NCBI GenBank assembly: GCA_046050105.1
Contig: JBJOQE010000024.1
Span: 1 to 15,249 of the forward strand
Reading direction: 5' to 3'
Length of the DNA: 15,249 bases
Source: JAYQPD01 sp046050105
GTDB taxonomy: Bacteria > Patescibacteriota > Minisyncoccia > Phycocordibacterales > UBA918
The notes under the pieces were generated by a model that saw only the letters and a list, made by a program, of their open reading frames with translations, had not been told where the DNA came from and ran no database searches. Shown in pieces: positions 1-5,747 of this stretch. Every line of letters starts with the position of its first letter. The stretch's first letter is position 1. The translations under genes were made by a program, and so were the position numbers.

Positions 1-3
1 ACT

Positions 4-477
4 ATGACTGATTCGCACAATGCATTCCTCACGCCGGAGAAGTTCGAAGAGCTCAAAAAGGAGCTCGAGCACCTAAAGACCGTACGACGCAAGGAAGTTG
101 CAGAGTCCCTCGAATACGCACGTTCACTCGGCGACCTCTCAGAGAACGCAGAGTACCAGGAGGCCCGCGACATGCAGGCAGCGATTGAGGAACGCATCGG
201 TCACCTTGAAGGCGTTATCAAGCAGGCAAAGATTGTTTCTACTGCAAAACGCGGAGAAGTAGTAGGCCTTGGTAACACCGTCACCATCCAGAAGCAGGGG
301 GAAAAGGAGAATCATGCATACACTATCGTGGGCAGCGAAGAAGCCAACATCCACGAACACAAACTTTCCTACCTTTCACCGCTCGGTGAAGCGCTCATGG
401 GCAAGGCAAAGGGCGATTCATTCACCTTTGACACGCCAAGTGGCAAGCAAGTGTACAAAGTTCTCGAGATCAAATAG
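4..477 (+). CDS. greA: Transcription elongation factor GreA
   Basis: This 157-residue protein has the usual GreA length and layout. Residues about 9-76 form the N-terminal antiparallel coiled coil, which reaches into the RNA polymerase secondary channel. The acidic tip is the DLSENAEY motif at residues 44-51, with D44 and E47 in the positions that coordinate the catalytic Mg2+ for cleavage of backtracked transcripts. The rest is the C-terminal FKBP-like globular domain, ending in FDTPSGKQVYKVLEIK. The family assignment is firm. The start ATG is only three bases from the window edge, so its ribosome binding site and promoter cannot be seen. A strong terminator follows directly, so it is the last gene of its transcript. 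Confidence 0.97.
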   Translation: MTDSHNAFLTPEKFEELKKELEHLKTVRRKEVAESLEYARSLGDLSENAEYQEARDMQAAIEERIGHLEGVIKQAKIVSTAKRGEVVGLGNTVTIQKQGEKENHAYTIVGSEEANIHEHKLSYLSPLGEALMGKAKGDSFTFDTPSGKQVYKVLEIK

Positions 478-488
478 TCGGTCTACAT

Positions 489-520
489 AAAAAACAGACA
501 CCTCCGTGTCTGTTTTTTTT
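489..520 (+). terminator. Rho-independent terminator of greA
   Basis: An 8-bp stem, ACAGACAC (494-501) with GTGTCTGT (506-513), closes a CTCC loop. It is followed by an eight-base T run and preceded by an A run. It lies 12 bases after the greA stop. Confidence 0.93.
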
Positions 521-522
521 GT

Positions 523-533
523 TGTGGTATAGT
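523..533 (+). promoter_or_regulatory. Extended -10 promoter for the 78-aa ORF
   Basis: TGTGGTATAGT contains TGG-TATAGT, an extended -10 (TGn) with five of six consensus -10 bases. No good -35 is present because the upstream DNA is the greA terminator. The same 11 bases recur at 857-867 in front of the next gene, which supports a real promoter. Transcription would start near 540, leaving a 25-nt leader before the ATG at 565. Confidence 0.65.
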
Positions 534-564
534 TTCGCGAGAAAACCAAAGACGAGGATTGTTC

Positions 565-801
565 ATGTTCAAAGTTGTCGATGATGTTCTCTGTGTAGAG
601 AATGAAGGAGTATTCAAACCAGTACTCCAGATTGAGCGGTACGATGCTGGGGGTGAGTGCCTTCCGCTTGTTCCAAAAGTACAGGGCAACGAAGTTCTTC
701 TTACCGAAGCCGAGGAGAAGGTAACAACTTCACTTGTTGCGGAAGATGGGAGCGTACTCCTCAAAGTTCCCGGTGGATTCCAACATAGTATCGTTGTGTA
801 G
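565..801 (+). CDS. Small protein of unknown function (78 aa)
   Basis: I do not recognise this family. The ATG at 565 is preferred over the in-frame TTG at 559 because a GAGG ribosome binding site (554-557) lies seven bases upstream of it. The 78-residue product is acidic, rich in V, E and L, has no hydrophobic segment or cysteine cluster, and looks like a small soluble beta-rich domain (FKVVDDVLCVENEGVF at the start, GSVLLKVPGGFQHSIVV at the end). It is monocistronic, with its own extended -10 promoter and its own terminator. That full set of signals, and codon use matching its neighbours, make it a likely real gene. No function can be inferred from context. Confidence 0.75.
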   Translation: MFKVVDDVLCVENEGVFKPVLQIERYDAGGECLPLVPKVQGNEVLLTEAEEKVTTSLVAEDGSVLLKVPGGFQHSIVV

Positions 802-813
802 GTGAAAGTATAC

Positions 814-844
814 AAAACTGCATGTGCAAACGTGCGGTTTTATT
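814..844 (+). terminator. Rho-independent terminator of the 78-aa gene
   Basis: An 11-bp stem (814-824 with 831-841, including two G-T pairs) closes a TGCAAA loop. The 3' arm ends in TTTTATT. It lies 12 bases after the stop codon. Confidence 0.85.
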
Positions 845-856
845 CTGCTTAAACAC

Positions 857-867
857 TGTGGTATAGT
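857..867 (+). promoter_or_regulatory. Extended -10 promoter for the GNAT gene
   Basis: TGTGGTATAGT is an exact 11-base copy of the promoter core at 523-533, with TGG directly before TATAGT. Transcription would start near 874, about 29 nt before the ATG at 903. No convincing -35 is visible. Confidence 0.68.
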
Positions 868-902
868 CCACTCCGGTCTTGCTCTTTGAGAAGGAATTTT
901 TG

Positions 903-1349
903 ATGCCATACATCATAAGCATACTTACCGAACCGCCTGACTCTGCGAGTCTGCATGACATCTCCACACTTGCGGGAATATCGAGCACACAACAAGGTGA
1001 TGTGGTGAGAAGACACATACAAAACATGTTGCGAGAAGGGCACGTCATCCTGACTGCAACCAAGAATGATGGTGCTGTTGTCGGGCTCGCAGTGATGCTG
1101 TACTTCAGCTCACTCAAAGAGGGTCGTGTTGCAAAGCTTGAAGTGCTCGGCGTACATCCAGAGCATCGGAATCAAGGTGTCGGCTCAACACTTCTTGCAA
1201 GGTGCATCAACATTGCACGGCAGGGTGGGGTAAGTGCTCTTCGTATCACCTCCACACGCGAGCACACACTTCCAAACAAGATACTGCTGTCGCATGGTTT
1301 TGAAGTACATCCATCTTCTTCATTTGAGCTCAGTTTCACGCGCAGGTAG
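903..1349 (+). CDS. GNAT-family N-acetyltransferase
   Basis: The 148-residue protein has the acetyl-CoA binding motif A of the GNAT fold: LEVLGVHPEHRNQGVGSTLL (residues 79-98), with the R-x-x-G-x-G signature at R89, G92 and G94. A following helix leads to motif B-like SALRITSTREHTLPNKILLSHGFE (111-134), whose 'LLSHGFE' end is typical of the family. The N-terminal part (1-50) is divergent. The substrate cannot be predicted. The ATG at 903 is chosen because AAGGA (891-895) lies seven bases upstream; a TTG at 879 would add eight residues without such a site. The gene stands alone between its own promoter and terminator. Confidence 0.9.
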   Translation: MPYIISILTEPPDSASLHDISTLAGISSTQQGDVVRRHIQNMLREGHVILTATKNDGAVVGLAVMLYFSSLKEGRVAKLEVLGVHPEHRNQGVGSTLLARCINIARQGGVSALRITSTREHTLPNKILLSHGFEVHPSSSFELSFTRR

Positions 1350-1358
1350 TGAAGCAGT

Positions 1359-1392
1359 ACGGCGTCCCTAAGTGGACGCCGTTTTTTGTTTT
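1359..1392 (+). terminator. Rho-independent terminator of the GNAT gene
   Basis: A 9-bp stem, ACGGCGTCC (1359-1367) with GGACGCCGT (1374-1382), closes a six-base loop. It is followed by TTTTTTGTTTTTT. Confidence 0.95.
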
Positions 1393-1421
1393 TTGTCATG
1401 TGCTCTGTTTTCCTATAGGAT
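1393..1421 (+). promoter_or_regulatory. Promoter of lysS, possibly giving leaderless mRNA
   Basis: TTGTCA (1393-1398) is followed after 17 bp by TAGGAT (1416-1421). Transcription would then start about seven bases later, at or next to the ATG at 1428. An alternative -10 of TATAGG (1414-1419) also puts the start within three bases of the ATG. The -35 abuts the T run of the preceding terminator, so no other upstream promoter is expected to serve lysS. Confidence 0.5.
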
Positions 1422-1427
1422 AGGGGG

Positions 1428-3050
1428 ATGTTCTGGGCAGACAAAGCAGCCGACGAAACCGTAGCGCGCTATAAGCACATTATTGCTTCAGGTGAGCCAC
1501 TTATTGTGCGCGATGAAAAGACAGCCTCAGGCCGCGTGCATGTGGGCTCGCTTCGCTCTGCATCTTTGCATGCACTGGTGTACGAAACACTCAGAGAGCG
1601 CAACATTCCTGCCACCTTCCTCTTTGAACTTAACGACTTCGACCCCATGGACGGCCTGCCCACCTACCTTGACCGCGACACCTACTTACCACACATGGGA
1701 AAGCCGCTCTACACCATTCCTGCACCAGATGGTTCTAGCGCCAACTTCGCAGAATACTATGGCCGCGAGTACCTCGAGGTGATGGAAGAAGTAGGTTTCA
1801 TTCCACGAGTCTACCGTGCAAGCGAGCTCTACCGTTCTGGCCGTATGAACGAGCTCATCAAAGTAGCTATAGAAAAGCGTGACCTCATACGAAAAATCTA
1901 CAAGGAAGAATCCGGAAGTGATAAGCCAGATACGTGGTACCCACTCAATGTTATTTGTGAGCAGTGTGGAAAGCTCTCTACCACCAGCATCACCTCCTTT
2001 GATGGAGAAATGGCTTCTTATATCTGCCGCGTGAACGCCGTGGATTGGACGGAGGGTTGTGGCCATGAAGGCACCATCTCACCATTTAATGGCAACGCGA
2101 AGTTTCAGTGGAAGGTAGACTGGGCGGCTAAGTTTGTGGCAAATGGCGTCCACTTTGAAGGGGGCGGCAAAGACCACTACACTAAGGGTGGCTCGCGCCA
2201 AGTGGCTAACCGCATTGCAAAAGAAGTGTTTCTGTATCAAGCACCGTACGGTATCGCCAACGAGTTTTTCCTCGTAGGTGGTGCAAAGATGTCATCGTCA
2301 AAGGGTGCTGGCGCTTCTGCGCGTGAAATTGCCGACCTGCTTCCGCCGCACATGCTGCGCCTTCTCCTCATCAAGGCAGACATTGGACGCCAAATCAACA
2401 TCGACCCCGAAGGGGACACCATTCCACTCCTGTTCGACTACTACGATAAGATAGCCACGAAGTATTGGGCAGCAGAAACACACGGCCAGGTAACCGAAGG
2501 TGATGGTGGACTCCATGACGATGACACCCGCGTGTTTCAAAAGACGCACCTTGTGAGTGACACTGAGCTTTTGAAACAACGCTTCTTACCGCGTTTCTCA
2601 CAGATAGCGTTCCTGGTGCAAATGCCACACCTCGATACGGTAAAAGAAGTTGAGGCAATGAAAGGTTCGGCACTGACGGAAGCCGACCTCAAGGAAATTG
2701 CGCTTCGCGAAGCATATGCAAAGACATGGCTCACCACCTGTGCACCAGAGCAATTCCGTTTCGTACTTCAAGAGACCGTACCCGAGAATGCTTATGAGCT
2801 AACTGATTCGCAGAAGGGTGCGCTTTCCGCTGCGTATGATGCGCTCGCAGCAGTGGGGGAATGGAATGGAGAAACCATTCATGCTGCACTCCATGGTGTT
2901 AAGGAGTCATCGGGCATTTCTCCTAAGGATTTCTTCACCCCGTTCTACCGCATGCTTTTAGGCAAAGACAGTGGCCCGAAGCTTGGCTGGTTCCTCTCGA
3001 CACTTTCAAAAGACATGGTTTTGAGCCGCATTGCCACCATCACCGGATAA
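1428..3050 (+). CDS. lysS: Lysine--tRNA ligase, class I
   Basis: This 540-residue enzyme charges tRNA-Lys with lysine. It is the class I (archaeal-type) LysRS, not the class II enzyme found in most bacteria. The HIGH-type motif is HVGS at residues 38-41 within SGRVHVGSLR, and the KMSKS-type motif is KMSSS at 287-291. A cysteine/histidine cluster (C177, C180, C200, C211, H213) fits the zinc-binding insertion. The N-terminal Rossmann fold is followed by an alpha-helical C-terminal anticodon-binding region (about 330-540). The length is normal for the class. The start at 1428 has AGGA seven bases upstream, but the promoter leaves little or no leader. It is monocistronic, closed by a hairpin terminator 13 bases after the stop. 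Confidence 0.96.
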   Translation: MFWADKAADETVARYKHIIASGEPLIVRDEKTASGRVHVGSLRSASLHALVYETLRERNIPATFLFELNDFDPMDGLPTYLDRDTYLPHMGKPLYTIPAPDGSSANFAEYYGREYLEVMEEVGFIPRVYRASELYRSGRMNELIKVAIEKRDLIRKIYKEESGSDKPDTWYPLNVICEQCGKLSTTSITSFDGEMASYICRVNAVDWTEGCGHEGTISPFNGNAKFQWKVDWAAKFVANGVHFEGGGKDHYTKGGSRQVANRIAKEVFLYQAPYGIANEFFLVGGAKMSSSKGAGASAREIADLLPPHMLRLLLIKADIGRQINIDPEGDTIPLLFDYYDKIATKYWAAETHGQVTEGDGGLHDDDTRVFQKTHLVSDTELLKQRFLPRFSQIAFLVQMPHLDTVKEVEAMKGSALTEADLKEIALREAYAKTWLTTCAPEQFRFVLQETVPENAYELTDSQKGALSAAYDALAAVGEWNGETIHAALHGVKESSGISPKDFFTPFYRMLLGKDSGPKLGWFLSTLSKDMVLSRIATITG

Positions 3051-3063
3051 CAGGCGCGTGCCC

Positions 3064-3089
3064 AACACCAGCATAATGCTGGTGTTTTT
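3064..3089 (+). terminator. Rho-independent terminator of lysS
   Basis: A 10-bp perfect stem, AACACCAGCA (3064-3073) with TGCTGGTGTT (3077-3086), closes a TAA loop and runs into TTTTT. Confidence 0.93.
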
Positions 3090-3156
3090 GAAAGATTTCT
3101 GTGCGCACAGCGTCACAAGGAGCAGAACGTACATATCTATCAGAAAGGAGACTCAC

Positions 3157-3627
3157 GTGAGTCATACAAAAAAAGCGTCGCTTCTTGGCGACACTCCAGA
3201 TGGTCTGACCGTCATACGCCGTGCCATTGCCGGAAACATCGCTACCATCACCTTGGTGGCGGCAGTACTGCTTGGCTTTGTGTTTGAAAAGGAAGTGATG
3301 CCGTACGTCACACACCAAGGCGTCGTTGCTGCGCGAGTGATTGTCTACGGCTTTATGCTGCTGTCGTGCATTCTTGCGGTGATGGCCCAAATTACCGTGG
3401 TGCGCCGTGGGCACTTCATCGACCGTCTGGCACGGTATGTAGAGCTCCGCGGTGGCCAAGCCTTCATCGATAGGTGGGCGCGCATGCTGGCGCAAAAAAG
3501 CTTGGCGAACCCACGCTTCATTCCCACGCTCGACGCAGCATATCCCACCATGCAACGCCTCGTCACCCGGGCGGGATATGAGCTCCCGCGAGACTATGCG
3601 AGCCTGCTCCATCGAAAGAGCACGTAA
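3157..3627 (+). CDS. Two-pass membrane protein of unknown function
   Basis: I do not recognise this family. The reading frame stays open upstream to 3031, but the start is placed at GTG 3157 because a strong AAAGGAG (3144-3150) lies six bases before it and the upstream part runs through the lysS terminator. The product has 156 residues. It has a short basic N-terminus, two hydrophobic segments (about 24-43, IAGNIATITLVAAVLLGFVF; and about 56-82, ending MAQITVV), then a roughly 70-residue basic cytoplasmic-looking tail beginning RRGHFIDRLARYVELRGG and ending near YELPRDYASLL. The tail is amphipathic and helix-prone. It has its own terminator. Location in the cytoplasmic membrane is a sound inference; function is not. 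Confidence 0.75.
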   Translation: MSHTKKASLLGDTPDGLTVIRRAIAGNIATITLVAAVLLGFVFEKEVMPYVTHQGVVAARVIVYGFMLLSCILAVMAQITVVRRGHFIDRLARYVELRGGQAFIDRWARMLAQKSLANPRFIPTLDAAYPTMQRLVTRAGYELPRDYASLLHRKST

Positions 3628-3632
3628 CACCC

Positions 3633-3662
3633 ATCGCCGACCATTGAGGTCGGCGATTTTTT
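3633..3662 (+). terminator. Rho-independent terminator of the membrane protein gene
   Basis: A 10-bp perfect stem, ATCGCCGACC (3633-3642) with GGTCGGCGAT (3648-3657), closes an ATTGA loop and runs into six T. Confidence 0.95.
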
Positions 3663-3680
3663 GTCACCAACACAGAGTGT

Positions 3681-3708
3681 GGCGCGAACTTCGTTCGCGC
3701 CCCGTTTT
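3681..3708 (+). terminator. GC-rich hairpin, possible back-up terminator
   Basis: A 9-bp perfect stem, GGCGCGAAC (3681-3689) with GTTCGCGCC (3693-3701), closes a TTC loop. It is followed only by CCGTTTTC, a weak T tract. It lies 20 bases after a strong terminator, in the 340-base gene-free stretch before mraZ. It may insulate the mraZ promoter from read-through. Confidence 0.45.
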
Positions 3709-3740
3709 CATACACAAGTGGGGTGCTATGTGTATAAGTG

Positions 3741-3800
3741 TGGTTGACGGTGGGAGGTAGTGGTATAAAATAGGGGAGTGGTGGGAGATAGTGGTATCAT
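3741..3800 (+). promoter_or_regulatory. Tandem MraZ-type operator boxes over the mraZ promoters
   Basis: TGGKN boxes lie at 3741 (TGGTT), 3751 (TGGGA), 3761 (TGGTA), 3782 (TGGGA) and 3792 (TGGTA). A degenerate box, TAGGG, lies at 3771. Spacing is 10 bp, with one 11-bp step. In E. coli, MraZ binds tandem TGGGN boxes separated by five bases near its own promoter, so this array ahead of mraZ is the expected autoregulatory operator. A 17-base unit (3750-3766) repeats at 3781-3797 with one mismatch. Two promoters overlap the boxes: TTGACG (3744-3749) with TAAAAT (3766-3771) at 16 bp or the extended TGG-TATAAA (3761-3769), and a second extended -10, TGG-TATCAT (3792-3800). The second would start transcription near 3807. 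Confidence 0.7.
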
Positions 3801-3941
3801 TCCAGAAAAGTAGAACCTGCACATTTGATGAAAGTTCGAGGCGCGACAGAAGGGAACGACCAAGCAATAGTAGACCTATTGTGCGGAAGTGAGCGACTTA
3901 GCAACAAAGAAGTTTCGCAAATGTGCAGGTTCTACTGGAGG
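3801..3941 (+). ncRNA. Structured leader RNA upstream of mraZ, family not recognised
   Basis: AGTAGAACCTGCACATTTG (3809-3827) is the exact reverse complement of 3918-3936, a perfect 19-bp stem around a 90-nt core. The stem can extend: TCCAG (3801-3805) can pair with CTGGA (3935-3939) across a small bulge, covering part of the GGAGG at 3937-3941. The core holds smaller hairpins, for example CAATAG/CTATTG (3865-3870 with 3876-3881) and AAGT/ACTT around 3887-3899. The predicted start from the second promoter (near 3807) falls at the foot of the stem, as expected for a structured 5' leader. No terminator separates it from mraZ. I tried to match it to RNase P RNA and failed. The structure is seen directly; the regulatory role is inference. 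Confidence 0.6.
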
Positions 3942-3967
3942 ATATCGGATGTTGTCGAAGTTAAACT

Positions 3968-4402
3968 ATGCTCATAGGCGAATATACACATGCTCTCGAC
4001 CCCAAGAAACGACTGTCTCTTCCTGCCAAATGGCGGAAAGAGCTTGGGGAAGGAGTCGTGATTACTCGCGGACTCGATAACTGTCTCTTCGTATATCCGC
4101 TCTCTGAGTGGCAGACGATAACCGACAAAATCGGTCGTCTGCCATTTGGGCAGGCGGACACAAGAGGATTCAACCGATTTTTCCTCTCAGGGGCGGTAGA
4201 AGCAGAAGTGGACGCAGCAGGTCGCATTCTTATTCCGGATTTCTTAAAAGAATTCGCAGAGCTTGGCCAAAAGGTCGTGCTCGCGGGTATCCATGATCGG
4301 GTAGAAATCTGGGATGTGAAGCGTTGGAGCGACTACAAGCGTCGCATCGAACGAGACGCAGACAAGCTCGCGGAGAAGCTCGGAGAAATTGGCGTACTTT
4401 AG
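3968..4402 (+). CDS. mraZ: Transcriptional regulator MraZ
   Basis: The 144-residue protein has the two tandem AbrB-like half-domains of MraZ. The first conserved strand-turn is GEYTHALDPKKRLSLPAKWR (residues 4-23) and the second is DAAGRILIPDFL (82-93). MraZ forms ring oligomers that bind repeated TGGGN boxes before the division and cell-wall cluster and usually repress it. Such boxes are present at 3741-3800. The ATG at 3968 is the only reasonable start, because a stop lies six bases upstream in frame. Its own ribosome binding site is weak (GAAG at 3957-3960), while a perfect GGAGG lies 26 bases upstream, at the foot of the leader stem. It is the first gene of the mraZ-rsmH-ftsL-ftsI-murF run, 58 bases before rsmH. 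Confidence 0.97.
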   Translation: MLIGEYTHALDPKKRLSLPAKWRKELGEGVVITRGLDNCLFVYPLSEWQTITDKIGRLPFGQADTRGFNRFFLSGAVEAEVDAAGRILIPDFLKEFAELGQKVVLAGIHDRVEIWDVKRWSDYKRRIERDADKLAEKLGEIGVL

Positions 4403-4415
4403 TGGAGTACTCCAC
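4402..4415. repeat. 14-bp perfect palindrome after mraZ
   Basis: GTGGAGTACTCCAC overlaps the last base of the mraZ stop. It could form a small RNA hairpin between mraZ and rsmH or bind a dimeric protein. No T run follows, so it is not a terminator. Confidence 0.4.
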
Positions 4416-4460
4416 AACGGGCTCACGAGTGGATGATGGCAGGGAGGTATTCACAACCAT

Positions 4461-5354
4461 ATGTCCGGACACATTACCGTCATGGCACGCGAAGCTGTGG
4501 ACGCGCTACTTGTAGCGCCTAGTTCGGTCGTGGTTGATGCTACAGCAAACGGTGGGGGGCACTCGGCGCGCATTGCAGAGTTGGTGAACACTGAGGGAAA
4601 GCTCATTTCCATCGACATCGACCCACGAGCATGTGCTGCGCTCCGCGAACGCATGAAAGACGCGCCGCAGGTGCATGTGCACGAAGCCAACTTTCGCAAC
4701 ATCGACCACGTAGTGCAGACGGAAGGAGTTTCTAAGGTGAATGCCATCCTCGCCGACCTTGGCTGGAGCACGAATCAGTTTGAAACAGCAGAAGGCTACG
4801 AGGGGAGAGGATTCTCGTTTAACCGTGACGAGCCACTCCTTATGACCTACGGTGACCCGGCAACCTATGCATTCACCGCACACCATATCGTGAATGGTTG
4901 GAAGGAGGAAGACATTGCGAATGTTCTGTACGGCTATGCCGACGAGCGTCACTCTCGCAAAATAGCTCGCGCAATCGTTGCGGCACGCGAAACAGCCACC
5001 ATCAAAACTTCCGGTGCGCTTGCCGACATCATCCTTCAAGCGATGCCACGGAAAGGGAAGCTACATCCAGCGACAAAAACATTCCAGGCGCTCCGCATTG
5101 CAGTGAACGATGAGCTGGGAGCACTCACGGAGTTCATAGAGAAATCTATTGCGCTCTTAGTGCCCGGTGGTCGGCTCGCCATCATCACGTTCCACTCCAT
5201 TGAAGACCGCATCGTCAAGCACACATTCAAAGCACACGTAGAGAAAGGCGAGGGGATCAACCCGATCAAAAAGCCCCTCACACCAACCGACGCAGAATTA
5301 CAAGAGAACCCTCGCGCACGCAGCGCAAAACTACGCATATTTGAGAAAACATGA
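4461..5354 (+). CDS. rsmH: 16S rRNA (cytosine1402-N4)-methyltransferase RsmH
   Basis: RsmH (MraW) uses SAM to methylate N4 of C1402 in 16S rRNA and sits after mraZ in most bacteria. The 297-residue protein has the family landmarks: the N-terminal HITVMAREAVDAL (4-16), the SAM-binding loop DATANGGGHS (26-35), LISIDIDPRA (48-57), ADLGWSTNQF (99-108), RGFSF (116-120), and the C-terminal FQALRIAVNDEL and TFHSIEDRIVK, ending in RSAKLRIFEKT. Two motifs deviate from common bacterial forms (ATFGrGGHS, DLGvSSpQ), which suits a divergent lineage. AGGGAGG (4441-4447) is 13 bases upstream, a long spacing. Its stop overlaps the next start as ATGA, implying translational coupling. Confidence 0.96.
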   Translation: MSGHITVMAREAVDALLVAPSSVVVDATANGGGHSARIAELVNTEGKLISIDIDPRACAALRERMKDAPQVHVHEANFRNIDHVVQTEGVSKVNAILADLGWSTNQFETAEGYEGRGFSFNRDEPLLMTYGDPATYAFTAHHIVNGWKEEDIANVLYGYADERHSRKIARAIVAARETATIKTSGALADIILQAMPRKGKLHPATKTFQALRIAVNDELGALTEFIEKSIALLVPGGRLAIITFHSIEDRIVKHTFKAHVEKGEGINPIKKPLTPTDAELQENPRARSAKLRIFEKT

Positions 5355-5695
5355 AATTGCAACGTAAATATACAGCACGCGCCATAAAGCCATCTCTCTA
5401 CGGTGGTGAACGTACCACTCTTATGGTGGCAGCGACGCTCTGTATGGTTGCCTTTTCACTCTATGTATACTTTCTCTCTGTCTCGATTGTGAACGTCGTG
5501 ATGCGTCAAGAAATCGACCAGGAAATCCGCACCGCGAACGCGTCACTTGCAGATCTTGAGAGTCGATACATTGTAGCCCGCTCACGCATCACGGAAGCAG
5601 AGGCGCTTGAGCGAGGATTCATGAAGGGCGGTGAGAAGACCTTTGTTTCAAAGAATGCTGAAAACCTGGTACTCTCACGTAATGACGAAAGCTAA
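5351..5695 (+). CDS. FtsL-like divisome protein
   Basis: This is a 114-residue single-pass membrane protein. A basic N-terminal tail (KLQRKYTARAIK) precedes a hydrophobic segment at about 23-46 (TLMVAATLCMVAFSLYVYFL). A polar helical stretch follows (about 50-85, RQEIDQEIRTANASLADLESRY) with coiled-coil spacing. Sequence alone cannot separate FtsL from DivIC-type proteins, but its position between rsmH and ftsI is that of ftsL. FtsL forms a periplasmic coiled-coil complex with FtsB and FtsQ that activates septal FtsW/FtsI. It overlaps rsmH by four bases (ATGA), so its translation is probably coupled. Confidence 0.8.
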   Translation: MKLQRKYTARAIKPSLYGGERTTLMVAATLCMVAFSLYVYFLSVSIVNVVMRQEIDQEIRTANASLADLESRYIVARSRITEAEALERGFMKGGEKTFVSKNAENLVLSRNDES

Positions 5696-5747
5696 GCGTT
5701 GAGTAAAATCTATATACCCTACACGGCAACTTCAGATAGATTTTCAC

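Noticed and set aside
3040..3630. 196-codon minus-strand ORF antisense to the membrane protein gene
   Set aside because: The plus strand has a strong ribosome binding site, membrane-like composition and a terminator. The minus frame lacks a ribosome binding site and crosses the lysS terminator.
3809..3936. RNase P RNA, because of GATGAAAGTTCGAGGC next to the stem, recalling GAGGAAAGTCCGGGC
   Set aside because: The region is only 128 nt, there is no 3' ACAGAA...CCGGCTTA block to form helix P4 with it, and the other conserved regions are missing.
4506..5039. 177-codon minus-strand ORF
   Set aside because: It is a shadow of rsmH, which shows all family motifs on the plus strand.
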